Positions 47,643 through 56,700 of a DNA stretch of 64,000 nucleotides are shown here, piece by piece. Numbering within the stretch: the stretch's first letter is position 1; every line of letters begins with the position of its first letter. Made by a program: the position numbers and the translations under genes. The stretch is from contig NZ_LMFA01000022.1 in assembly GCF_001426565.1 (NCBI RefSeq), positions 63,479-127,478 on the forward strand, given 5' to 3'. Source of the stretch: Rhizobium sp. Root482. Lineage in GTDB: Bacteria > Pseudomonadota > Alphaproteobacteria > Rhizobiales > Rhizobiaceae. Under the pieces are notes generated by a model. That model searched no databases, was not told the DNA's origin, and worked only from the letters and a program-made list of their open reading frames with translations.

Positions 47643-48713
47643 CTAAACCTTTCGCCCCGCTTCATCGAAGAAATGCAGGTTCGGCACTGGCAGCCTGACA
47701 GCCACTTCGCCCTGCATTCCAAGAAAGCGGCGATCCAGCGTGAAGGCCTTGAAGGCGACGGACCCAAGCGTCAGGTGGACGATGATGCCGAAGCCGGTGG
47801 GCTCCACCAGATCGACCTTTGCCAGCATCGCGTCCGGCCCCTCGGCTCCCAGAATCACGTGTTCCGGCCTGATGCCCAGCGTCGCGCGGCTGCCGTCCGG
47901 CAGGTTGGCGGTGCTTGGCAGGGGCAGAACCGCGCCGCCGGTGAGCGCGAAACTGGCCGTTTCGCCGCTGCGCATGTAGCGTCCCTCGAAGAAGTTCATG
48001 CCCGGGGAGCCGATGAAGCCGGCGACGAAGAGATTGGCCGGATTGTCGTAGAGTTCCAGCGGGCTGCCGACCTGCTGGACGATGCCGCCATGCATGGCGA
48101 CGATGCGGTCGGCCAGCGTCATCGCCTCGATCTGGTCATGGGTGACGTAGATCGATGTGGCACCGAGATCCTGATGCAGCTTCTTGATCTCGGCGCGCAT
48201 CTGCTCGCGCAGGCGGGCGTCGAGATTGGAGAGCGGCTCGTCGAACAGGAAGGCTTTCGGCTCGCGCACGATGGCGCGGCCCATGGCGACGCGCTGGCGC
48301 TGGCCGCCCGACAAAGCCCTCGGCCGCCGTTCCATCAGCGGATCGAGGCCGAGCTTCGTCGCCGCGCCGGCAACCACCGAGGCGATCTTTTCAGCCGGCG
48401 TCTTCCTGAGGCGCAGGCTGTAGCTCATATTCTTCGCCACGCTCATATGCGGGTAGAGCGCATAGGACTGAAACACCATGGCGATGTCGCGGTCCTTTGG
48501 GGCAAGATCGTTGACGCGCTTTCCGTCGATGCGGATTTCGCCTGACGTGACCGCCTCGAGTCCGGCGATCATCCGCAACAGCGTGGACTTTCCGCAGCCC
48601 GACGGGCCGACCAGGACGACGAATTCGCCATCCCTGATCTCCAGGTCGATCCCATGCAGCACCGGCAGGATGCCGTAGGATTTGCGGATGGCGGAAATAT
48701 CGATCGATGCCAT
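47643..48713 (-). CDS. CUT1-type ABC ATPase (UgpC/MalK-like)
   Basis: 356 residues: Walker A GPSGCGKST, signature LSGGQRQRVAMGRAIV, Walker B FLFDEPLSNLD, and a C-terminal OB/TOBE regulatory domain (~240-350). It energises permeases at 48718-50497. Last gene of the operon begun by the FadR-type regulator or the PLP enzyme. Confidence 0.95.
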   Translation of the reverse strand: MASIDISAIRKSYGILPVLHGIDLEIRDGEFVVLVGPSGCGKSTLLRMIAGLEAVTSGEIRIDGKRVNDLAPKDRDIAMVFQSYALYPHMSVAKNMSYSLRLRKTPAEKIASVVAGAATKLGLDPLMERRPRALSGGQRQRVAMGRAIVREPKAFLFDEPLSNLDARLREQMRAEIKKLHQDLGATSIYVTHDQIEAMTLADRIVAMHGGIVQQVGSPLELYDNPANLFVAGFIGSPGMNFFEGRYMRSGETASFALTGGAVLPLPSTANLPDGSRATLGIRPEHVILGAEGPDAMLAKVDLVEPTGFGIIVHLTLGSVAFKAFTLDRRFLGMQGEVAVRLPVPNLHFFDEAGRKV

Positions 48714-48717
48714 GGGA

Positions 48718-49551
48718 TCAGCCTTTCACGGCGCCGGCCGTCAGGCCCTGCACGAGGTAACGTTGGATCAACAGGAAGAACAGGCAGGCGGGGATGAGCG
48801 CCAGGACGCCGGCCGCCATCATCTGCCCGAAATCGACCGAGAATTTCGACACGAAGGACAGGAGCCCGACCGGGAAGGTCGCCGCGTCATTGCCGGAAAT
48901 CAGCATCAGCGAGAACAGAAGCTCGCTCCAGGCGGCGGTGAAGACGAAGCCGAGCGTCGCGGCGATGCCCGGCAGCGTCAGGGGTAGGATGATCTGGCGG
49001 AAGGCGACGAACTGGGTGGCACCATCGATCATCGCTGCCTCCTCCAGATCCTTCGGGATGCCGTCGAAGAAGGACTGCATCAGGAAGGTGGCGAAGGGAA
49101 TGTTGAAGGCGGTGTAAACGAGGATCAGGCCCGTCAGGCTGTTGGTGAGGCCGAGAGGCGACAGCATCTTGAAGATCGGCGCCACCAGCATTACCAGCGG
49201 AAACATCTGGGTGAGCAGCATCAGCGCGACGATCCAGTATTTGCCACGAAAACCGAAGCGCGACAGGGCATAGCCGGCAAGCGAGGCAAGGGCCGTGACG
49301 ATGACGGCGGTCGAGCCGGAGACGATCAGGCTGTTCTTGAAAAAGACCGGGAAATCGCTGTGCCGCAGGACAAATTCGAAATGCTCGAAGCTGGTGCGCG
49401 ACGGCCACATCCGGATGCCTTCGGAATAGAGCAGCTTGTTGGGGGTCACCGAGACTTTCAGCAGCCAGTAGAGCGGGAACAGCGCAAAGACGACATAGGC
49501 GAAAATGGCCAGCCGATGAGCGAGGAAGGCGAGGATGCGTTTGCCGGTCAT
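48718..49551 (-). CDS. CUT1-type ABC permease (MalG-like)
   Basis: 277 residues, six membrane segments, loop LEEAAMIDGATQFVAFRQIILPLTLPGIAATLGF typical of the MalG subfamily. It lies 4 bases after the upstream permease and 4 bases before the ATPase gene. Confidence 0.93.
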   Translation of the reverse strand: MTGKRILAFLAHRLAIFAYVVFALFPLYWLLKVSVTPNKLLYSEGIRMWPSRTSFEHFEFVLRHSDFPVFFKNSLIVSGSTAVIVTALASLAGYALSRFGFRGKYWIVALMLLTQMFPLVMLVAPIFKMLSPLGLTNSLTGLILVYTAFNIPFATFLMQSFFDGIPKDLEEAAMIDGATQFVAFRQIILPLTLPGIAATLGFVFTAAWSELLFSLMLISGNDAATFPVGLLSFVSKFSVDFGQMMAAGVLALIPACLFFLLIQRYLVQGLTAGAVKG

Positions 49552-49555
49552 GATC

Positions 49556-50497
49556 TCAATCCTTGCTCAGCAGCCATTGCCGCAAGACGACGATCAGCAT
49601 GGAATAGGTGATCAGAAGCATCAGCAGGACGAGCGCGATGGCCGAGGCATAGCCGAAATCCAGCCGCTTGAAGGCTTGGGTGAAGATATAGCTGGCGACG
49701 ATCTGACTGCGGTCTGCCGGACCGCCATTGGTCATGACGATGATCAGGTCGGCGAAATTGGAAATCCATACGGTGCGCAGGAGAACGGTGATGGCGATTG
49801 TCGGCGCAAGGAAGGGCAGCGTGATCGAGAAGAAGCGCTGCACCGGTCCGGCGCCATCGATGCTGGCGGCCTCGTAGAGATCGCGCGGGATCGCTTGTAG
49901 GGCGGCAAGCAGGGTGATGGCGAAGAAGGGAATGCCCCACCAGACATTGGCGATGATCGGTCCCCAGAGGGCAAGCTGCGGGTCGGAGAGGATATTGGAC
50001 GGCTCGCTCATCAGCCCGAGCGCGAACATCCAGTGCGGCAGCGGCCCGACGACGGGATTGAACAGCCAGGCCCAGTTGAGGCCGGCGAGAAAGCTCGGCA
50101 CCGCCCAGGGCAGGAAGACCAGCGCCTGCACGATGGCGCGGCCATGGAAGGGCTTGTCGAGAAGAAGCGCCAGAATGAGGCCGAAGACGAATTGCAGCAG
50201 GACGGACCAACCGGTCCACCACAGCGTGTTTCGGAGTGCGCGGTAGAAATTCTGGTCCTGCGACAGCGCCTTGAAATGATCAAGGCCGATGAAGCCGCCG
50301 GAAAAGGGGTTGAGCAGCTGGATATCGCGGAAGGCATAGGAAATTCCCAGCACCAGCGGCACCAGCATGACGGTGACGATCAGGATCAGCGCCGGGGCGG
50401 TGTAGAGATAGGGTGCCGAAGCATCCGCCAGCCGTTTTTTCAGCGGGGGTCGATCTATGCGGGAGCCGCCTTCGCGTGCTGCATGTGAAGTCATCAT
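49556..50497 (-). CDS. CUT1-type ABC permease (MalF-like)
   Basis: 313 residues, six membrane segments after a basic N-terminus (YLYTAPALILIVTVMLVPLVLGISY). The EAA loop is IPRDLYEAASIDGAGPVQRFFSITLP. Preceded by a large hairpin that separates it from the binding-protein gene. Confidence 0.93.
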   Translation of the reverse strand: MMTSHAAREGGSRIDRPPLKKRLADASAPYLYTAPALILIVTVMLVPLVLGISYAFRDIQLLNPFSGGFIGLDHFKALSQDQNFYRALRNTLWWTGWSVLLQFVFGLILALLLDKPFHGRAIVQALVFLPWAVPSFLAGLNWAWLFNPVVGPLPHWMFALGLMSEPSNILSDPQLALWGPIIANVWWGIPFFAITLLAALQAIPRDLYEAASIDGAGPVQRFFSITLPFLAPTIAITVLLRTVWISNFADLIIVMTNGGPADRSQIVASYIFTQAFKRLDFGYASAIALVLLMLLITYSMLIVVLRQWLLSKD

Positions 50498-50550
50498 CAG
50501 GATTCCGTTTGGCGGCGGACCGCAAGACTGCCGGCTGCGGTCGAGACTGG

Positions 50551-50584
50551 CCGCAGGCAGCCGACATCATGTCGCTGCCTGCGG
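50551..50584 (-). promoter_or_regulatory. Intercistronic hairpin after binding-protein gene
   Basis: Perfect 11-bp stem CCGCAGGCAGC / GCTGCCTGCGG whose 12-base interior can itself pair (GACA/TGTC). It lies between the binding-protein stop and the first permease on the minus strand. No U-tract. Confidence 0.7.
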
Positions 50585-50599
50585 TTCAGGGCTGACGAC

Positions 50600-51859
50600 C
50601 TATTTGCTCGCGAGAAACTTCTGTTGAGCCTTGGTCATGTAGTCAGCCCATTGCTGGGCCATCTCCTCCGGCGTGATATCGCCGAGCAGGGCTTCCTGGC
50701 TGGTCTTGATCGCCATGGAATCCTTGAAGAAGGCGAACTCTTCCAGATAGGTCGGCATCACGGTCGGGACCGCGTCCTTGTCGGCCAGTTCCTCGAACCA
50801 GCCCTTGAACTGCTCGCTGGCGTAGAAGGGGTCCTTCTCGGCGGCCTTCAGCGCCGGCAGGGCGCCGATCTTCTTGTTCCACTCGATATTGCCTTCCGGG
50901 CCTTCGAGGGTTGCGATCAGCTTCCAGGCGAGATCCTTGTTGGCGCTGGCCGACATCATCGACCAGCCGGCAAAGCCGATGGTCGGGAAGGTCTTGCCCG
51001 AAGGGCCCTTGGGCATGGTGGTGATGCCGTAATCGGCGCCATCCATGCGCTCGCCAACCGCGATCAGCGCATCCGGGTCCTGGTCGAGCATAGCGCAGGT
51101 TCCGGTATAGAAGCCGGCCACGACCTCGTTGAAGCCCCAGTTGACGCTGTCCTTCGGCGCATAGCCGTTCTTGTAGAGGTCGATCAGCCAGGTGAAGCCC
51201 TTGACCCAGCCTTCCTCGCTGAATTTCGACGTGCCGTCCTCGTTGAAGAAGGCATTGTCGCCGGCCATGGTGGCGCCGAACATCATCCAGCCATTGAGGC
51301 CGCCGGGTCCGCCGCGCATGCAATAGGCATATTTGCCGGGCAGTTTCTTGATCTTCTCGGCGGCCGCGACGAACTCGTCCATCGTCTTCGGCGGGGCTTC
51401 TACGCCGGCTTCCGCGAAGATCTTCCTGTTGTAGAACATGGCGCGCAGATAGAAGCCGTAAGGCAGCATATAGGCGGTGTCCTTGACGTCGCGGCCAAGC
51501 TCCAGCGCGCGGTCAGTCAGGCCCGACGTATGTTCCCAGTCCTTGAGATAAGGCTCCAGGCTTTCCAGCATGCCGTTATTGGCATAGAGCGACAGCCAGG
51601 TATCGGGCATTTCCATGACATCGGGAATTTCGCCGGCCGAGACCATGGTGGCAAATTTCTGGAAGGCCTCGCCCCAGGGCAGCGAGATGATCTCGACCGT
51701 GGTGCCCGGGTTCGCCGCCTCGAACTTGGCGACGATCGATTTCAGGGTTTCGGTGCGTTCCGGGCTGGTAATGACCTCCACCAGCTTGAGGTTGGTATCG
51801 GCAAGGGCCGTGCCTGCCATGAGAGAGGCGAACAGGGTCGCCGCGATCAGTTTCCTCAT
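50600..51859 (-). CDS. CUT1-type periplasmic binding protein
   Basis: 419 residues with signal peptide (MRKLIAATLFASLMAGTALAD). Family-1 SBP features: VAKFEAANPGTTVEIISLPWGEAFQKFATMVSAGEIPDVMEMPDTW and the later YCMRGGPGGLNGWMMFG. RBS GGGGAAAT. Transcribed after the PLP enzyme gene (38-base gap). Sugar-type family; true ligand unknown because the linked enzyme is not a sugar enzyme. Confidence 0.92.
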   Translation of the reverse strand: MRKLIAATLFASLMAGTALADTNLKLVEVITSPERTETLKSIVAKFEAANPGTTVEIISLPWGEAFQKFATMVSAGEIPDVMEMPDTWLSLYANNGMLESLEPYLKDWEHTSGLTDRALELGRDVKDTAYMLPYGFYLRAMFYNRKIFAEAGVEAPPKTMDEFVAAAEKIKKLPGKYAYCMRGGPGGLNGWMMFGATMAGDNAFFNEDGTSKFSEEGWVKGFTWLIDLYKNGYAPKDSVNWGFNEVVAGFYTGTCAMLDQDPDALIAVGERMDGADYGITTMPKGPSGKTFPTIGFAGWSMMSASANKDLAWKLIATLEGPEGNIEWNKKIGALPALKAAEKDPFYASEQFKGWFEELADKDAVPTVMPTYLEEFAFFKDSMAIKTSQEALLGDITPEEMAQQWADYMTKAQQKFLASK

Positions 51860-51897
51860 TTCATTTCCCCTTTTTGTTGAACTGTTGGTCTGTCGTG

Positions 51898-53067
51898 TCA
51901 GCCTGTCGCGGCGGCGATTGCCGCTTCGAGATCGCTCCAGAGGGCCTCCGTTCCCTCCAGGCCGACATGGAGCCGTACCGACCGCGAACTGATGCCGAAG
52001 GCGACCGCGGAATTGGGTTGTGCTTTTTGCGAAAGGACGACATCGCCGGGCACGATCAGGCTTTCATGCCCGCCCCAGCTGACGCCCAGCCTGAACAATT
52101 TCAGATGATCGGAAAACTTGCGGATATCGATGCCGTCCCGGAAGATGAACGAGAACAGGCCGGATGTGCCGGTAAGGCCGGGCGCCAGCTGGTTGGCAAG
52201 GCCCGGATGGCAGACGGTCTCGACCGCCTCATGTGCCTGCAGCCGCCGGGCGACGGCCAGTGCCGATTGTTCATGCGCCTTCATGCGGATCGGCAGGGTG
52301 CGAAGCCCACGGATCAGAAGCCAGGCATCGAAGGGCGAAAGCTTGCCGCCGAGATAGGGATAGGCCTCCGCGCGGATGCGGCCGATCAGTTCCTTCGATC
52401 CGGCAACGACGCCGGCGACGACGTCGCTGTGGCCGCCGAGATATTTGGAGGCCGAATGCAGGACCAGATCGACGCCGAGCGAAATCGGCTGCTGGAAGAT
52501 CGGGCTCGCCCAGCTGTTGTCGATGGTGGTGATGACGCCGTGGCTGCGGGCGAGCGCCGCAAGGGCCGCGATGTCATGGGTTTCCATGACCCAGCTCGTC
52601 GGGCTTTCCAGATAGAGCAGCTTTGCGCCGGGAAGGGCGCGCGCGACCTCTTCCTCGTCGCGGCCATCGACATAGGTGACCTCGATGTTCATGCGCTTGA
52701 AGAAGGTGCCGAACAGGCGGAAGGCGTCTGGATAGAGATGCCTGACGGCGACGATCCGGTCGCCCGGTCCGACGAAGGACAGCACCGTGGAGGAAATGGC
52801 CGACATGCCGCTGGCAAAGCCGATCGCGTCTTCGGCACCTTCCAGCTTCGCCAGCATCTCCTCGAACATGCGCACGGTCGGGTTGAGGCCGCGCGTATAG
52901 ATCGGCCGGATCTTTTCGCCGCGATAGGAGGCGATCATGTCGTCATAATCGGTGAAGGTGAACAGCGAAGTCTGTACGATCGGCGGCACCACCGCGTCAT
53001 AGGCATTGCCCACGTCATGGGTGACGATGAGGGAGGCGTCGTTGAACGGATCGAACCCGTTGCTCAT
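51898..53067 (-). CDS. Cys/Met metabolism PLP enzyme (cystathionine beta/gamma-lyase-like)
   Basis: 389 residues, trans-sulfuration family: YTRGLNPTVRMFEEMLAKLEGAEDAIGFASGMSAI near the N-terminus, the PLP lysine in LHSASKYLGGHSD (~205), and the C-terminal FRLGVSWGGHESL. It would carry out beta- or gamma-elimination on a substituted amino acid. Its start overlaps the stop of the FadR-type regulator by 4 bases and the importer follows directly, so the three are one unit. That pairing of lyase and CUT1 importer is unusual. Confidence 0.9.
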   Translation of the reverse strand: MSNGFDPFNDASLIVTHDVGNAYDAVVPPIVQTSLFTFTDYDDMIASYRGEKIRPIYTRGLNPTVRMFEEMLAKLEGAEDAIGFASGMSAISSTVLSFVGPGDRIVAVRHLYPDAFRLFGTFFKRMNIEVTYVDGRDEEEVARALPGAKLLYLESPTSWVMETHDIAALAALARSHGVITTIDNSWASPIFQQPISLGVDLVLHSASKYLGGHSDVVAGVVAGSKELIGRIRAEAYPYLGGKLSPFDAWLLIRGLRTLPIRMKAHEQSALAVARRLQAHEAVETVCHPGLANQLAPGLTGTSGLFSFIFRDGIDIRKFSDHLKLFRLGVSWGGHESLIVPGDVVLSQKAQPNSAVAFGISSRSVRLHVGLEGTEALWSDLEAAIAAATG

Positions 53068-53795
53068 CTGGACATGTCCTTGATGTCTTCCTCGACGATG
53101 GCGAGGATTTTCAGTGTTTCGGCACGCGCCGATTCCGGATCGCCGGCGGCGATGGCATTGAATAGCGTACGATGGAAAGGAAAGGAGCGACGGGCAAAGT
53201 CGGCCCGGTTGAAGGGCTGATCCCAGAACTGCTCGAAGGCGCCGCGCATCTGCTCCAGAAGCTGCTTGAACAGTGGATTATGGGTGGCGTCATAGATGGC
53301 GAGGTGAAAGGCGAGGTCTTCCGGGCCGGATGTGCCCTTGGCGATCTGGACGCGTTCCATCTCGGCGAGCTTCTCTTCGATGACCGTGAGGTCATGTGCC
53401 GTGCGCATGCGGGCCGCAACCATGCCCGCCTCCGCCTCGATGCCGCGCCGGACTTCGAGCGTCTTCAGCAGCAGGTCGCGCAGATGGGCGGTTTCCAGAG
53501 AGAGCGGCATGTGGATGGTGGTGCCGGAGACGGCGCGCAGCAGATAGGTGCCGCTTCCCTTGCGGGCCTCGACGACGCCGAGCGCCTGGAAATGGCGGAT
53601 CACCTCGCGAATGGTGGATCGCCCGACAGCCAGCGTTGCCATCAGCTCACGCTCGGCCGGAAGCCTGTCGCCGGGCTTGAGGCCCGAGCGCTGGATGTAA
53701 TCGGCAACCGCCGCCGTAACCTGGCGCACCCGGTCGGCGGGCGGCAGGGGCCGGAGGACTGCTCTTGCATCCTGATGGTTCATCACTGCGTCCAT
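53064..53795 (-). CDS. FadR-type GntR transcriptional regulator
   Basis: 243 residues from MDAVMNHQDARAV (starts at 53783 or 53819 are alternatives; none has a strong RBS). N-terminal winged helix (LPAERELMATLAVGRSTIREVIRHFQALGVV) and C-terminal FCD domain with the metal/ligand histidines (DLAFHLAIYDATHNPLF, FPFHRTLFNAI). It is the first gene of the PLP/importer operon, so autoregulates it. A possible half-operator AATTGGTCTGAC sits just upstream. Confidence 0.9.
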   Translation of the reverse strand: MDAVMNHQDARAVLRPLPPADRVRQVTAAVADYIQRSGLKPGDRLPAERELMATLAVGRSTIREVIRHFQALGVVEARKGSGTYLLRAVSGTTIHMPLSLETAHLRDLLLKTLEVRRGIEAEAGMVAARMRTAHDLTVIEEKLAEMERVQIAKGTSGPEDLAFHLAIYDATHNPLFKQLLEQMRGAFEQFWDQPFNRADFARRSFPFHRTLFNAIAAGDPESARAETLKILAIVEEDIKDMSR

Positions 53796-53805
53796 CTCAC
53801 ACCAT

Positions 53806-53817
53806 AATTGGTCTGAC
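53806..53817. promoter_or_regulatory. Possible FadR-type half operator
   Basis: AATTGGTCTGAC upstream of the GntR gene resembles one half of the AATTGGT-N3-ACCAATT family operator; the second half is not conserved (ACATC). Weak. Confidence 0.25.
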
Positions 53818-53950
53818 ATCCGAGCAATAATGCAAATTGAGGCAGGTACGTCAAGCGGCCAGGAGCGGATGATTCGACCATCGACGGACGACAATCTCGA
53901 TCAAGGGTCGCGCAATCGCCTCGATCGGATACATTCACACGAAGAATGAC

Positions 53951-54943
53951 TTATTCCCGTCCGGACTCGGCGGTGGCAAGGTTTTGGGGGTAGGTTCGTT
54001 GTGACAGCGGAACGGTATCGATCGCTGCCAGCAGCCGCTCGATCATCAGTGTTTCCGCCAGGCTGCGCCGCGCCGCCGGCCTGGTGACGAGATAAACGTC
54101 GGCAGCCGGCGGATCGTCATAGGGCGGCAATTGCCAGAGCTGGCCGGCGTCGATATCGGCGGCCACGACATGGATCGGCAGGGGCCCGAAGCCGAGGCCG
54201 ACCTTGATCAGCCGGCGGACTTCCTCCAGATTTGTGAAGAGCCCCAGTACCTGCCCATTGAAATTTTCCCGCTGTCTCAGGCGCGCGACCGGTGACAGCG
54301 CGTCGCCGAGCCGGTCCGTCTTGAAGGATACATAATCGAGGCCGGCCAGGTCGGACATCCGTGTTTCGCGCTGCCCGAAAAGCGGGTGGCCGGGCGCGCA
54401 GAAAAAGCCGAAATATTCGCGGTAGAGCACGGTGTAGCTCAGGTCTGGATGCTTTTCATGGGCAAGGCAGATGCCGAGGCAGGACTGTCCGGACAGCACG
54501 GATTCGATTACCGACTGGCTGGCGGAGACGGTCGTCGAAAAGCTGACGCGCGGGAGCGCCTTGTGGAAATCGGCCAGGAAACGATCGAGGAACGGGCATT
54601 CTATGTGGCTGGCAAAGGCCATCTCGACATGGCCGGTCACTAGGTCCGGATCGTCCTTGACGAGATCGGGAAGCCCGGTGACGATGGTCAGCATCGCCAG
54701 GCATTCGCCATAGAGCCGCTCGCCGGCCGGCGTCATGCGGAAATGGCTGGAAGACCGGTCGATGAGACGGCAGCCCATATGGGTTTCCAGCCGTCGCAGC
54801 GCGTTGCTGATCGTCGGTTGCTTCAACAGAAGTCTGTTGCCGGCGGCCGTGAGGCTCTTCTCCTCGACGATTACCGTGAAGGTGCGCAGGAGGTTCCAGT
54901 CGATCTCCCAGACAAAGCGCCGCCTCGGACCGGTCATCCGCAT
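53951..54943 (-). CDS. LysR-family transcriptional regulator
   Basis: 330 residues from MRMTGPRRRF. N-terminal helix-turn-helix (LLRTFTVIVEEKSLTAAGNRLLLKQPTISNALRRLE) and a C-terminal co-inducer domain. GGAGC lies before 54943; an in-frame start at 54976 would overlap the palindrome described below. It is divergent from the amide/beta-amino-acid cluster at 55044, with only 100 bases between, and so probably controls that cluster. Confidence 0.92.
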   Translation of the reverse strand: MRMTGPRRRFVWEIDWNLLRTFTVIVEEKSLTAAGNRLLLKQPTISNALRRLETHMGCRLIDRSSSHFRMTPAGERLYGECLAMLTIVTGLPDLVKDDPDLVTGHVEMAFASHIECPFLDRFLADFHKALPRVSFSTTVSASQSVIESVLSGQSCLGICLAHEKHPDLSYTVLYREYFGFFCAPGHPLFGQRETRMSDLAGLDYVSFKTDRLGDALSPVARLRQRENFNGQVLGLFTNLEEVRRLIKVGLGFGPLPIHVVAADIDAGQLWQLPPYDDPPAADVYLVTRPAARRSLAETLMIERLLAAIDTVPLSQRTYPQNLATAESGRE

Positions 54944-54947
54944 GCTC

Positions 54948-54964
54948 CATTCATTTCGTGAATG
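54948..54964. promoter_or_regulatory. LysR box between divergent genes
   Basis: CATTCA, 5 bases, TGAATG: perfect 6-bp arms containing a T-N11-A motif. A direct repeat ATGCTCCA occurs at 54942 and 54962. It sits just upstream of the LysR start and in the shared promoter region with the gene at 55044. Confidence 0.55.
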
Positions 54965-55043
54965 CTCCACCTTCACCTAGTGTATTTGCCTCGCCCCGTC
55001 CATCGTGGTTTGATCGTACCGGCGTGCGAATGCGGGGGACGAC

Positions 55044-56684
55044 GTGACGGACAGGGACCAGGTTTTTCCGGATTTCGGGCTTACCGCCGAGGAACGGCGC
55101 CACGCCGTGCGCGGCCATTATTACGAATATCCGGGGATGGACGGCGCCCGTGGCGAAATCTGGTGCTACTCAAAGGCCTATGCCTATGCACGCGGCGCCG
55201 TGGTGGACCTCCATATCAGTTCGTCGGCCTCTTCCTGCCAACTGGCCATCATCCGCGACGGCGGCGTCGAGACAAGGGTCTATGGCGCCGACGGCATTGC
55301 CACCGCCTGGCAGGATACGCCCGACCAGGTTTCGGTGCTGGGCTGTGGCTGGTCACCGACCTATTCCTTTCGGATCCACGAAAGCTGGCCCTCCGGCGCC
55401 TACCGCATCACGCTGACGGCGGAAGGGCGGGACGGCAAGCCGATCACGTGCCATCACCTGATCATCGTGCTGCCGGATGCCGGCCCCAAGCCCGGCCGCA
55501 TCCTGCAGGTGGCGGCCACCGGAACCTGGGCCGCCTATAATACCTGGGGCGGCTCCAACCATTACCAGGGCATTACCGGTCCGAACCGTGACCAGTTCGC
55601 GACCATGGTCAGCATCGAGCGGCCGCTCTGCCGCGGCTTTGTCGTCCTGCCCGAGGACGCGCCGCGGGTGCCGCTGGAGGTCAGCCTGCCGCCCGGAACC
55701 GTACCGCGCTATCCGCATATGGAATGGGCCTATGCCAGGGGCTATTCCAAGAAATATGCCTCTTCCGGCTGGGCAAGCTATGACAGCCGGTTCTTCCGCT
55801 GGGCGGAGCGCCAGGGTTATGGCGTCGATCTCGCCAGCCAGCACGAACTGCATTTCAATCCCGGCATTCTAAAAGACTATGACTGCGTCGTCTTTACCGG
55901 CCATGACGAATACTGGACCTGGGAGATGCGCGACGCCGTCGATGCCTATGTCGATGGCGGAGGTCGCGTCGCGCGCTTTGCCGGCAACTTCATGTGGCAG
56001 ACGCGGCTGGAGGACGAGGGGCGCAAGCAGATTTGCTACAAATATATTGCGCGCAAGGAAGACCCGGCCTATCGCAGCGGCGACGTCACGCGTGCCACCA
56101 ATTCCTGGGAGGCGCCGGAGATCGGCCGCCCGGGTGCCGCGACCTTCGGGCTCAATGCCACCAATGGCGTCTATGCCGGCTGGGGCGGTTGCGCGCCGCG
56201 CGGCGTGCGCGGATTTCCGGTCTATCGGCCGGGGCACTGGGCCTTTGCCGGAACCGGCCTGTTCTATGGCGATCTGCTCGGCGCCGACAGTCATATCTAT
56301 GGCTATGAAGTCGATGGACTTTCCTATGAGATGCGCCACGGCCTGCCCTACCCATCCGCCGACAGCGGCGCGCCGGAGGGGCTGGAAATCCTGGCGCTCG
56401 GCATGGCAAGCCAGGTGGAGGAAAGCGACATTCTGGCGCCGGAAGATCAGTTCTTCGGCGACGAGGACGGTCGCTTCATCGCCGAGACGCTCTATGGCGA
56501 GGCGAGCGACGAGAATATGGAAAAGGTTCGCTACAGCAACGGCATGATCGTCCATTTCAAACGCGGCGAGGGTGAGGTCTTCCACGCTGGAACCTGCGAA
56601 TGGGTGGCCGGCCTCAAGCGCCGCGATCCGATGGTGGAGCGCGTCACCGCCAATGTGCTGAACCGCTATCTCAACCGATCCTGA
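55044..56684 (+). CDS. N,N-dimethylformamidase large-subunit-like protein
   Basis: 546 residues from GTG 55044 (GGGGGAC upstream). N-terminal beta-sandwich (~1-150) and the family block VVFTGHDEYWTWEMRDAVDAYVDGGGRVARFAGNFMWQTRLE (~283-325), the hallmark of dimethylformamidase beta/large subunits. Those enzymes hydrolyse dialkylamides using iron. It is shorter than the characterised ~760-residue large subunit, and no small-subunit gene follows, so the substrate is probably a different amide. Start of a tight five-gene run. Confidence 0.85.
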   Translation: MTDRDQVFPDFGLTAEERRHAVRGHYYEYPGMDGARGEIWCYSKAYAYARGAVVDLHISSSASSCQLAIIRDGGVETRVYGADGIATAWQDTPDQVSVLGCGWSPTYSFRIHESWPSGAYRITLTAEGRDGKPITCHHLIIVLPDAGPKPGRILQVAATGTWAAYNTWGGSNHYQGITGPNRDQFATMVSIERPLCRGFVVLPEDAPRVPLEVSLPPGTVPRYPHMEWAYARGYSKKYASSGWASYDSRFFRWAERQGYGVDLASQHELHFNPGILKDYDCVVFTGHDEYWTWEMRDAVDAYVDGGGRVARFAGNFMWQTRLEDEGRKQICYKYIARKEDPAYRSGDVTRATNSWEAPEIGRPGAATFGLNATNGVYAGWGGCAPRGVRGFPVYRPGHWAFAGTGLFYGDLLGADSHIYGYEVDGLSYEMRHGLPYPSADSGAPEGLEILALGMASQVEESDILAPEDQFFGDEDGRFIAETLYGEASDENMEKVRYSNGMIVHFKRGEGEVFHAGTCEWVAGLKRRDPMVERVTANVLNRYLNRS

Positions 56685-56700
56685 CACCGAGGCAGACACA

